Shown piece after piece: positions 14,201 to 21,635 of a stretch of 64,000 bases of DNA. The DNA lies in NCBI RefSeq assembly GCF_028389875.1, contig NC_084671.1:26071083-26135082 (forward strand), read 5' to 3'. The translations under genes and the position numbers were made by a program. The notes beneath the pieces were generated by a model. It had not been told where the DNA came from and searched no databases. It saw only the letters and a list, made by a program, of their open reading frames with translations. The stretch's first letter is position 1; the number at the start of each line of letters is the position of its first letter. The DNA comes from Rhea pennata (lineage: Eukaryota > Chordata > Aves > Rheiformes > Rheidae).

Positions 14201-15338
14201 CAGTGAAGCCAGAAATCTTTTACTATAGAAACCTAAAAGAACATGACAGACCTCTATCTAGTGCTACGACATAAAACCTCATGAGGCAAAAAATACTTCT
14301 TAACAAATTACTTTTTCTTTTATAAACTATTCAAAGACACTAAGAATTTACTCAAAGAGAAAGAACAGCTGCAATTTCTAAGAACAGCTACAATCTTTTA
14401 ATGTATTCATCCCATCTCTCCAAGCAGAACAATAATCACATCCCACTAAACATTCTTACTGCTAGTTAGTAACAACCAGAATCTAAAGCATCCAAAATTG
14501 GATTTTTTTCACTTGTACAAAATAATTACCTGTATATTCCTTTCTTAATTTTTAAGGGTCCCAAAATGCTGGTCTGATACATAAGACACACTTAAGGTGA
14601 TCACTAACTATTTACTTATAGTAGATCATGTATATCAACCTGAATGCAGTCAGCATTAATTCACTATCTTACTTCCAAAATCTTACATGCTCAGACAGGT
14701 AGAGAATCACTTTTGCCCATGCCTACGTGGTTAAGAGCAACCTGATAGGAGGCAAATACAAACAGGCTGCCTCAAATGCAGCAGCTCCCTGAAGACACAG
14801 TTGTGAACAGTATAAAGGTACTTGAGTAGGAGCAAATGGAACCTTTCTAACCACAGAGTCACAGAACAGTTGATGTTGGAAAGGACCTTTAGAAATCATC
14901 TAATCCCACCTTACTCTGGCAAACCTGTTTTAAAGTGCTGCTCAAAGACTAGTGTGCAAATCAATGGTCATTATATAGCCACAGAAACACATTAAGAGCT
15001 CTTGTGTTACAAGAAACAGAAGAAAAAAAAATGTGCTGCAAATTGGAAAATGAGGTAGACACCGCACATTAATGTTTACAATCAGCTGATACGTACCAAC
15101 TAATATCCTTGTAGAACGCACTAAAACAACTCAATTTTTAACCACAGAGAGAATATATTATTTTATCCTTTTAGCGCATTCTGATTTGTGAATGAAAATA
15201 CCAGCACACTTACCTTGTTTCAAGTAATAAAGGAGTTGAAGACCACTTTGTAATTAGAGATGTGGTCACAGCCTTAGAATCTCCTCTGGCAAGTGATGAG
15301 CTGAACCAGATTCCAAGGATTGCAATAAGTATTCCCAT
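2199..15338 (-). CDS. UGGT1: UGGT1, 5' half of the coding region (10 coding exons, residues 1 to about 355)
   Basis: UDP-glucose:glycoprotein glucosyltransferase 1 acts in the ER lumen. It senses misfolded N-glycoproteins and re-glucosylates them so that calnexin and calreticulin rebind. Coding exons, in transcript order, are 15338-15214, 12554-12472, 11891-11761, 10596-10484, 9111-8937, 7596-7500, 5403-5325, 5123-5023, 3441-3342 and 2259-2199. They total 1,065 nt and all phases close. The translation tracks human UGGT1, for example FLFKGDHRYP, NPESPVVILYAEIGSEEF, VYLSGYGVELAIKSTEYKAK and DENDPIDEVQGFLFGKLR. The start is MGILIAILGIWFSSSLARG, a hydrophobic signal peptide. What follows is the N-terminal thioredoxin-like sensor region; the catalytic glucosyltransferase domain lies beyond the left edge. 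An N-A-T sequon near residue 246 may be glycosylated. No frameshift or stop is seen. The paralogue UGGT2 is less likely from the residues and the neighbouring genes. Confidence 0.95.
3342..3441 (-). CDS. UGGT1: UGGT1 coding exon, residues 302-335
   Basis: The acceptor is TTTCACTTCTAG and the donor GTAACT. It encodes DLSFQTAARILAAPPVDALM followed by VMKDLSQNFPTKA. A run of seven G on the plus strand lies inside the A-P-P codons, but the frame is intact. Length is 100 nt. Confidence 0.92.
5023..5123 (-). CDS. UGGT1: UGGT1 coding exon, residues 268-302
   Basis: The acceptor is CCCTTTCAG and the donor GTAATC. It encodes LYPDLTEELKELRKHLVEST followed by NEMAPLKVWQLQ, matching human UGGT1. Length is 101 nt. 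Confidence 0.93.
5325..5403 (-). CDS. UGGT1: UGGT1 coding exon, residues 242-268
   Basis: The acceptor is GTATTTATAG and the donor GTAAAA. It encodes GTDVNATVIDENDPIDEVQG followed by FLFGKLR. It contains the N-A-T sequon, at the position where human UGGT1 has N-T-T. Length is 79 nt. Confidence 0.93.
7500..7596 (-). CDS. UGGT1: UGGT1 coding exon, residues 210-242
   Basis: The acceptor is TTTTTGTTACAG and the donor GTGAAT. It encodes NPSKEKVYLSGYGVELAIKS followed by TEYKAKDDTQVK, almost identical to human UGGT1. Length is 97 nt, leaving in phase 1. Confidence 0.95.
8937..9111 (-). CDS. UGGT1: UGGT1 coding exon, residues 151-209
   Basis: The acceptor is TACTCTTAG and the donor GTAAGT. It encodes RPKPFLFKGDHRYPVSNPES, then PVVILYAEIGSEEFYRFHKL and ITYVLRHYVA. 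This is among the best-conserved parts of the family in this window. Length is 175 nt, leaving in phase 0. Confidence 0.95.
10484..10596 (-). CDS. UGGT1: UGGT1 coding exon, residues 114-151
   Basis: The acceptor is TTTAATTCAG and the donor GTATCT. It encodes IAADEPPPKGC, FFAVHGEKTCE and LLQTASE. The Cys in KGC and the Cys in KTCE align with human cysteines in the same segment. Length is 113 nt, leaving in phase 2. Confidence 0.93.
11761..11891 (-). CDS. UGGT1: UGGT1 coding exon, residues 70-113
   Basis: The acceptor is CCTCACAG and the donor GTTAGT. It encodes N-D-Y-S-A-Y-H-E-M, then LSPLQQNLLKFSLSLRSYSA and TVQAFQQ, matching the human thioredoxin-like domain 1 segment. It leaves in phase 0. 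Confidence 0.93.
12472..12554 (-). CDS. UGGT1: UGGT1 coding exon, residues 42-70
   Basis: The acceptor is TTTTTATTCAG and the donor GTAAGC. It encodes SEFLSEEGQERFWNFVEASQ and then N-I-K-S-S-Q-H-G. This is close to the human segment that follows the signal peptide. Length is 83 nt, entering in phase 2 and leaving in phase 1. Confidence 0.93.
12555..15213 (-). other. UGGT1: UGGT1 intron between exons 2 and 3
   Basis: A/T-rich intron of about 2.7 kb. The only recognisable element is the CR1-like fragment near 14.86 kb, listed separately. Open frames at 13213-13491 and 13614-13841 have no recognisable product. Confidence 0.7.
14856..14935 (-). mobile_element. CR1-type LINE, short 3'-end fragment
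   Basis: The plus strand reads cagagtcacagaacagttga, then gttggaaaggaccttt and aatcatctaatcccacctt. This is the reverse complement of the 3' end of avian and reptilian CR1 elements, where a T-rich ATTCT repeat follows a tract complementary to GGAAGGGACCTTTA. About 75-80 bases remain and no coding part is present. It is a dead 5'-truncated copy inside a UGGT1 intron. Its presence supports a bird or other sauropsid source. Confidence 0.75.
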
Positions 15339-15352
15339 TTTATAGGAAAAGT
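15214..15352 (-). CDS. UGGT1: UGGT1 exon with the start codon and signal peptide
   Basis: The acceptor AG is at 15354-15353 and the donor GTAAGT at 15213-15208. The ATG is at 15338-15336. It encodes residues 1-42, including the signal peptide and KAVTTSLITKWSSTPLLLET, and ends in phase 2 (AG|T, Ser). The 14 bases before the ATG also read in frame as F-S-Y-K, resembling V-C-Y-K before the second Met of the human protein. In mammals the frame opens further upstream; here I see no upstream in-frame ATG. Confidence 0.9.
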
Positions 15353-18300
15353 CTTTAAAAAAAAAAAAAGGGAAAAAGGAAGAAAGGAAGAAAGTGTTAG
15401 TCTCACGTCTCTTTTTATAAATATAAATATAGAACTTCATATATCCAAACATATTATGGCATATTCGAGATTCAGTGGTCTAGTTTATGTAATAAATCAA
15501 TGAGATAATCACAGTATTTTTGATTTTTAAGCCCAGGATGGACTGTGAGCACAAAAAAAGGACAAAGATTTTAAGATCAAACTCCTGAGCTGCAATCACC
15601 CTACACCAACCTGATTGAGCTGCCATCAACCTAAACCAACTCCAGTTTCCTGTATATTTATTCTTTCAAGTAAGCTTGTTTCAGCTGCTTGGATTCCTAC
15701 ATCAGGTACTACCTGGCTTAGGAAAGGATGTTACAAACAGTTCATATTTCAGATTAGGTGGAAGACGAACTTACTATTTGTGTTAGGACAGTTGAAGTTA
15801 TAGTTTGTATTTGCGCAGATGTATCAGCTGAGGTACTAAGCAGTGTCAGAAGGAAGAGGCAAGGCTAAGGTTCCCTGGTCAACCCTTTAGGTTCAGCTGA
15901 GTACAGCAGACTTCCTCACTGGAGAATGAAGAAACAAGCATTTCTTGGATGCACTAAATACCACAGACTCTGGAAGCTGAAAAATGAAGGCCAGTGGATG
16001 AAAGAAGACAGACTGGAATGATACAACTTACTGTGAGAAATGGACCCCCCCAAAAAAAGTAATTTCTTCTTTACCTTTCTCTTGTACTTTCATGCCTACG
16101 TTTCCTATGACCACAATGCAGCTTAGTAGAATTTCCTCTGACCACAATTCAGCTAAGTAGAATTTCCCTGCCAAATTCTTAGGCTTAGCAAAAACTTCAA
16201 TTCTTCTGTTAGCTTTCTGTTTCATTCTTTTTCCTCACTGACCAGAATATATTTATACCACACATAGGCATTATCTCATTTCTTAATTTTTATTTTTCTG
16301 GATCACTCCTTTTCCATTTTCCCCCAACTGAAAAAAAAAAAAAAAAAAGAAAAAACACCCCTCAAATTCCATCACAACTGATAACCTGTAAGGACCTAAC
16401 TTGTGCCTTTCTTTCATGGTTCTATGTAAAAAATAGTCTCTGTGTACATCATGTATTTGTATCTATAGCTCTATCTGTACATAAATAGAGATGTAGAGTA
16501 AGACAACCTCACCCTACTCACTTCAAAAATTACACTATTCCAGTTCGCAAGCACTCACTCACCCATTGCTCTTTCTGTATCTCAGCATCTTTTTTTCAAA
16601 ATAAAAATACAATTACTGCATTATAGTAGATGAAAAACATCTTGCTCAGCTGCATGCTAGACTTATTTTATGCTACAGCACACCTGGGAAGTGGACCAGA
16701 TGGTATCACGTGACACTGAAAAGCTACAGCTATGACATACCATTTGCAGAGGAGGAAGCTCAGACAATATTTGTGGAACAAGACCTTGACTTCCAAATGC
16801 AACAAAGACAAGATTTGCAGTTCCTTCTAGAATTGGGTCCTTGTTATCCATTACCAATTTCACAGAGTAGTTTGGAACATGTAAGCAAACACCTCCTACT
16901 GCACTCTTAGGATTAAAAGTCCTGTACTGCTCTTTGAGACCCACGGCCTGACTTCCTATTCTGTGAAAGACTGTAATGAAGACCGTGTTTTAGATGATGT
17001 ACAAAAAAAAAGGACACCGCATCCCATCTAGTGAGCACACACTGCAGTCTGTGAAAGGCAGCTGACAGATATGGAGGAGACATCTCTGACATGGACATGC
17101 AACAACTCAGATCTTCAGATGAGTGGTTTTAAGACAGTATCTGAAGTACTTTAGTTGACTGCAAACCTGCATACTAGCAACATCTATACACCCTGAATAA
17201 TATGGCCATAAAACAAAGCAAAGGTTAGTATCTTAAAGAAAAATAGAAAGGCAGCATGGAGAACAGAAGAAAGAGACATAGGAACGAACATAAATGACTT
17301 AAGGATGTCCAACTGTGTTCTGCGCAGGATAACAAAACAAAACGGTATGAATTAAGACACTAAAGTGAATTAAGACACTAAAGCTTGATTTGCTTTTTAA
17401 ATATTTTTCCTCCTTATTTTTCCTCCAATAAATTAGTTCAAGAGACAATTACCTTTGGAAAAATTGCATATCCTACCTTAGAAGAAGAAAGAAATCATTC
17501 CACACTCATAAGCCCTGCCACACTGCAAGGGCACTAAACTTCATCACGTAAACTTTCATAGAGTCTGCCTAGTAACAAGTGGGTAACCCCACTGCACTTC
17601 AGAAAAAGGTAAGCTGAAAAAGTCCTGAAATCCTACAGCTGGGAAAAAGAAGCCAACTCCCAGTACCAAGACTAGAAAACTAACATAAGGTATCTCTCCA
17701 AATTTAGTATTTGGATACAATTATTCATTGTAAACAGTAAAAATTACCATAGTGTCATCATAGCTTCCATAAATATTTTTAAGTGTGGATATCCCATCTC
17801 CGTATCAAAGATGCTGAAACTAAAGCATAGCATTCAACTGTTTAGTCCAAAGCCACCTACTGAAAGAGCTCTGATTAGAGATAATTTTTAGTTCCTTGAA
17901 AATATCCAGACTGTATTCACATGGACCTTACCCATAACACAACACTTCTGCTGCAAAATGCAGTCAGTGAATAAGAATAGGTAACAGACATTCTCAAAAA
18001 AAGATTCACAAAAAGATTAAAAAAAAAAAAAAAGCATCTGTGATGCCTGAGAGGTAATGGAAAAGGCCATTTAACCTTCTGTAGAGCAGCCCCGGAAGCT
18101 CCCGCTAACACGGCTACCGACTGGCAGACCGACCCTCGGGCTGGCAGCGGTTCGGAGACCCCTTCCCTGGCGCTGAGCCCTCGCTCGTTCCTCGGCCGCG
18201 CCGCGTTATCCCGCGCTGCGCGGCGGCTCCACAGCTGCCGGCTCCGGCTCTGCTCCGCGGGGCAGGGCAGGGCAGGGCCGGGCCGCACCGCGATCGACTC

Positions 18301-18800
18301 CGGGCAGGCAGAGCTGTCACGGCGCCCTGCACCGGCTGCCCGCCTCCACCCGCCCCACCCCGCCTGCCCCCACCACCACCACAGCCGCGCGCCCAACGGC
18401 TCTCCCCTCACACAAACACACACACCCCGCGCGCCCCAACGGCTGCCGCGCGCCCGGCGGCTCTCCCCCCCCCCACACACCCCGCGCGCCCAACGGCTGC
18501 CGCGCGCCCGGCGGCTCTCCCCCCCCACACACACACCCCGCGCGCCCAACGGCTGCCGCGCGCCCGGCGGCTCTCCCCCCCCACACACACACCCCGCGCG
18601 CCCAACGGCTGCCGCGCGCCCAGCGGCTCTCCCCCCCACACACACACCCCGCGCGCCCAACGGCTGCCGCGCGCCCAGCGGCTCTCGTCTTCCCCCCGCC
18701 TCCCGCCGCGCGCAGCCTCTCCTCGTCCCCGTCCCCCCCCCCGCCCCGCCTCGCGCCACAGCACCGGCCCCTCCAGCGCGGGTCGCCGTGGTAACGGCAC
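15353..18800 (-). other. UGGT1: UGGT1 first intron (5' limit inferred)
   Basis: Intron between the inferred non-coding first exon and the start-codon exon. It is A/T-rich up to about 18.05 kb, then passes into the CpG island. It contains A18 near 16331-16348, a 16-bp direct repeat near 17349-17382, and the minisatellite at 18387-18686. No other gene is visible. Confidence 0.5.
18387..18686. repeat. GC-rich minisatellite, 55-56 bp units, about 5 copies plus a partial one
   Basis: Units begin with GCGCGCCCAACGGCT at about 18429, 18484, 18540, 18596 and 18651, after a diverged partial copy at about 18387. Each unit continues with GCCGCGCGCCC, then GGCGGCTCTC, then a C-run and a CACACA tract. 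The spacing is 55, 56, 56 and 55 bp. The C-run and CA tract vary in length between units while the GC part is nearly identical. The array sits in the UGGT1 CpG island, just inside the inferred first intron. It explains the long repeat-like minus-strand reading frames there, which are not genes. Confidence 0.9.
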
Positions 18801-18945
18801 CTGTGAGCGGCCGCCACGCTCCCTTCCGGCTCTCGCCGCTGCCCCGGCTTCCGGGCAGCGCACTTCCGTTGCCGGGCAAGAGAGGCCTCCCCCATCGCCA
18901 TAGAGTTATAGCAGGAGCGGTGCCAGATCGCCGCCCGGCGCCATG
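18801..18945 (-). other. UGGT1: UGGT1 first exon / 5' leader (inferred)
   Basis: No coding match is claimed. The placement rests on the CpG island, on ETS-like (ACTTCCG at 18862-18868) and YY1-like (GCCATGTTG near 18941) motifs, and on a possible minus-strand donor CACAG|GTGCCG at 18801/18800. Joined there, one frame runs into F-S-Y-K-M of the next exon without an ATG. Another frame starts with ATG at 18901. The donor is weak, so both exon ends are uncertain. Confidence 0.35.
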
Positions 18946-19225
18946 TTGGGAGCGGTTACGGCGGGGACGGCGCGGAGCTCTGCGGCCTCTCGCCCTCCCG
19001 CTCCGCGCGCAGCGCAGCCCGCGGGGCGGATCGGGCCCGGCTGCCTGTGGCGGGGCCTCTGCCGCAGCCCTGGTCCCGCCCGCGGTCTGGTTTGTGAGCT
19101 GAGAGCCCCCCGCGGCCCAGCCCTACCGCGGGCCGCCCCTGGCCGCCTGCGCGCTGCCGTCGCAGTTCCCTTACTGCCCGCCTGAACCCGGCGGGTGGGA
19201 GCGAGCGAGCTGCGGGACAGGAGGG

Positions 19226-20480
19226 TGAGTCACCTCACGCCGCCCTGAGAAACCCCTGACATGCAGGGGTCTCACAGCTCACAAATGCGAGCGCGTGGAG
19301 CTCTTCAGTGCAAGACTGTGTCGCATGGCGCATAGGCCTAGGAAAGCACGAAGGATCACGGCTCGGCAGTGCTCTTCCAGAATATTTGCTCAGCCTCAGT
19401 TTGTAAAGTACGTAATTCCAGAGACAGAGGTGGCTCCCGCGTCACTTTTTTCAGGGGATTGTCTAGTGAGCAGTCTCCCCTGTTGAAAGGACTTCCACAG
19501 CGTAATCACACTGTGGGTGAAAACCACTTCCTTAATTCATTAGTTCTTTCACCACTGCAGAGCAGGTATGAGCAGGGAAATTAAAGCAGCATGTGGCAGA
19601 TACAGATAATTGTTCCCTAATCACCTTCTCTGTGCCATTTTTGATGTTACTGTCAGAGCTCCCTTTAATGGTCTCTTTTCCAGGCTGAAGGTTCTGACTC
19701 TGCTCATCTGTCCTTCATATGCTCTGTGACTACTTGTACTTGCCGCATTCTTGAACTTTCTGTGGTGTTACTGTAATTGTTTTGAGCCACAGGGAGCAAA
19801 GTGGGGAGAAGGGGCAGAATTGCCTGCATCTTTCAGAGCTCCTGAGCCAGAATGAAGCTGAGAACCTGGCCCGGCTGCTTTAACTGCCAGGCCAACTATG
19901 ACAAGGCTAAGGGCCGTGTCCTGAGACCAAGGTCAAAGCTGCAGGACTAGCCGATAGTCCTGACTAGTGTTTGTCCTGGACAGCAATGCCCTTCCGGGCT
20001 TACCCTAACTACCATCCATGCTCTCAGCTTTCTCAACACCCTTCTTCAGGTTTGGCCACAACACAAACACAAAGGATTTGCATGGCAAAATCAGGGATTT
20101 TTCAAATCTGTAATTATATAATTCAAATCTGTGATTCTGTAATTAAAACGTTTTGTTTCTGGTTTAATTTTAAAATATTAACACAATTCCGAAGACTACA
20201 GCTGATTATCTGACTGCATACTTGAGCATCGAGATACAAGAACACTGAAGAATAACAGCACTAAAAGCTGTGCTATTCAGAAATCTGCGTAACCAAACAG
20301 GAGGCAAAGCTGGGCTGGCTGCAGCTCAGGGCTGGAATGTGCACTGACGCTCCGAATAGCGACATTATCCCAGGTCGGAGCGAATATTTCTGCCACGAGA
20401 CAGCACTGACGCTGGCGGCAGGTATTCACTGATGCAATTCCGTTCATTTACAAAGGCCCGTCTCCCTGAACACGGGGCGA
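19226..20480. other. Gap between the UGGT1 and SAP130 promoters
   Basis: About 1.25 kb of unique sequence of mixed composition, lacking exons or repeats that I recognise. Short frames at 19295-19486 and 19971-20213 have no recognisable product. The spacing makes UGGT1 and SAP130 close head-to-head neighbours. Confidence 0.6.
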
Positions 20481-20680
20481 ACAGAGATCCTTCGCAGAAG
20501 CAACTCCCTTCCCGGCCCGCAGGTGCCACCTGCTCGCCCTTCTCAGCTGCTGGTGCTCAGCGAGGCTCCGCCGGACGCTGAGATGCTGCTTTGCGCGTAT
20601 AAATTCAGAAAGAAAAAGCGAACCGCGAACGCGCCGCCGCGCGGAACCAGGCGCTGCCGCGCGCCGGGCCCCGCCCGCCA

Positions 20681-20746
20681 CCCCGACCAATAGCGGGCGA
20701 GGGCGTGGCCCCGCCCCGACCAATAGCGGGCGAGGGCGTAGCCCCG
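20681..20746 (+). repeat. 33-bp tandem duplication carrying a CCAAT box and a GC box
   Basis: Two head-to-tail copies at 20681-20713 and 20714-20746 differ at one base (GGCGTGGCC against GGCGTAGCC). Each carries GACCAATAGCGGGCGAGGGC, which is a CCAAT box (NF-Y type) followed by a GC-rich Sp/KLF-type site. It lies at the upstream edge of the SAP130 CpG island. Confidence 0.9.
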
Positions 20747-20759
20747 CCCCGCCCGCAGC

Positions 20760-20767
20760 CTCGCGAG
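20760..20767. promoter_or_regulatory. CTCGCGAG palindrome (BANP/CGCG-element type)
   Basis: The sequence CCTCGCGAGAGC contains CTCGCGAG. It is close to the TCTCGCGAGA promoter element of vertebrate housekeeping genes, which BANP is known to bind when unmethylated. It lies 22 bases upstream of the ZNF143-type motif. Confidence 0.5.
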
Positions 20768-20788
20768 AGCGCCGCCGCCCGCGCGCGC

Positions 20789-20801
20789 ACTACATTTCCC
20801 A
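20789..20801 (+). promoter_or_regulatory. ZNF143-type promoter motif (ACTACATTTCCCA)
   Basis: The 13 bases fit ACTAYRNNNCCCR exactly, the conserved promoter motif attributed to ZNF143. It lies in the SAP130 promoter between the CCAAT duplication and the third CCAAT box. Its strand relative to the start does not settle which gene it serves. Confidence 0.6.
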
Positions 20802-20859
20802 GGAGCCCCTGGACAGGGCTGCCTCAGCCAATGGGGCGGGGGCAGCGCGGGGGTGGGTG

Positions 20860-20988
20860 GGGACTACCGGGGCCAATCGGCGGAGAGCTGCTGCAGCGGC
20901 GGAAGCGGGGCTCGGCTCCCAGCATCGGTGTCACGGGAAGACCCAGCTACGGCCGCCGCCGAGGGTCCCGCCGCGGCCCGGGGCGCAG
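20860..20988 (+). other. SAP130: SAP130 non-coding first exon (inferred)
   Basis: GGGGCGCAG|GTAGCG at 20988/20989 would be a usable donor. TGCCCGCAG|G at 21509/21510 would be the acceptor just before the start codon, giving a 521-bp intron. I recall a non-coding first exon in human SAP130. The 5' limit is a guess, and transcription could also start nearer the ATG. Confidence 0.35.
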
Positions 20989-21514
20989 GTAGCGCATTCG
21001 GCAGGGCGGCCGCGGCGCGAGGGGGCTCCAGGGCAGGGGGTGGAGGGCGGCGCGGCTCTGCGGGCGGCGGCAGCGGGGCGAACCGTGGGGGCGGCGGAGG
21101 GCGGGGAGCGCCCGCGCTCGCGGTGAAGGCGGGCGTGGGCAGGGGCGGCCCCGCGGCCGCGGCGCTTCATCGGGGGAACATCCGGGCCCTGCGCGCCCCT
21201 CACGGCCGCACGGCGGGGACGGGCCTGGGGCGGCCACGGTTGGCCCCGATTGGCCAGCGGCCTCCTCCCTGCCATTGGCTCGCCGCCGCGTGAGGTCATC
21301 GGCAGGGCGGCTCCTCACTGGCTGCGAGCGCTAGCGGAGGCTCGCGCCCGATTGGCTGGTGTGGCAGGGGAGCGCCGCATTGGCGCGGGGCTGGCGATGC
21401 CGCTCGCGCGGCGCCCAATGAGGGGGGCGGGCGCGGGGGGGCGGGGCCCGGGCGGGGCGGGGCGGGGGCCGCGCCGGTAGCGCCATGTAACGGTCGGCGG
21501 TGCCCGCAGGTGCC

Positions 21515-21635
21515 ATGAGCTCGCAGCAGTTTCCCCGCTCGGGCGCCCCGCCCGCCGGCCTGGGAGCAGCGCCGCCGCCGCCGCCCCTGCCCGCCAGCGC
21601 CGCCGCCGGCCTCATCAACCCTGCCGCCGCCGCCG
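21515..21635 (+). CDS. SAP130: SAP130 start exon, residues 1-41
   Basis: ATG at 21515 in GTGCCATGAGC. It encodes MSSQQFPRSGAPPAGLGAAP, a proline and alanine run, then GLINPAAAA; donor GTAAGC. The human protein has the same start and the G-L-I-N-P-A-A motif. The P/A run is codon-repeat rich (GCCGCC) and may vary in length. Confidence 0.93.

Larger units (their letters stand above)
18090..19225. promoter_or_regulatory. UGGT1: CpG island and promoter region of UGGT1
   Basis: Base composition changes sharply from A/T-rich to CpG-dense near 18.09 kb and returns to mixed composition after about 19.22 kb. Seen motifs include ETS-like ACTTCCG (18862-18868) and a YY1-like site around 18941. Transcription leftward into UGGT1 is inferred. 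Divergent rightward transcription is possible: GAGG|GTGAGT at 19224/19225 would be a good donor. Confidence 0.7.
20687..21419. promoter_or_regulatory. SAP130: Cluster of nine CCAAT boxes on both strands
   Basis: CCAAT on the plus strand is at 20687-20691, 20720-20724, 20828-20832, 20873-20877 and 21415-21419. ATTGG (the reverse) is at 21249-21253, 21274-21278, 21351-21355 and 21379-21383. Most have the NF-Y-type flank, as in AGCCAATGGG or GATTGGCTGG. Binding itself is inferred. Confidence 0.8.

Noticed and set aside
16663-16944. Overlapping frames on both strands in the UGGT1 first intron (93 and 66 codons)
   Set aside because: No identity to a known protein or to CR1 coding regions. Treated as chance.
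18387-18686. CRISPR-like regular repeat spacing
   Set aside because: The units are contiguous with no unique spacers, the setting is a vertebrate CpG island, and no cas genes exist. It is a minisatellite.
17917-18879. A 320-codon minus-strand frame, and two more in the other minus frames, with repeated G-A-R-G-V-C-V-G-G-type peptides
   Set aside because: It is the translation of the 55-bp minisatellite plus CpG-rich flanks. All three minus frames are open for the same compositional reason, and none of the start codons I checked is ATG for the longest frame.
18943-19185. An 80-codon plus-strand frame with a good start context (GGCGCCATGTTGG)
   Set aside because: Its ATG coincides with a YY1-like element and the product is GC-driven. 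It may be transcribed divergently, but there is no evidence for a protein.
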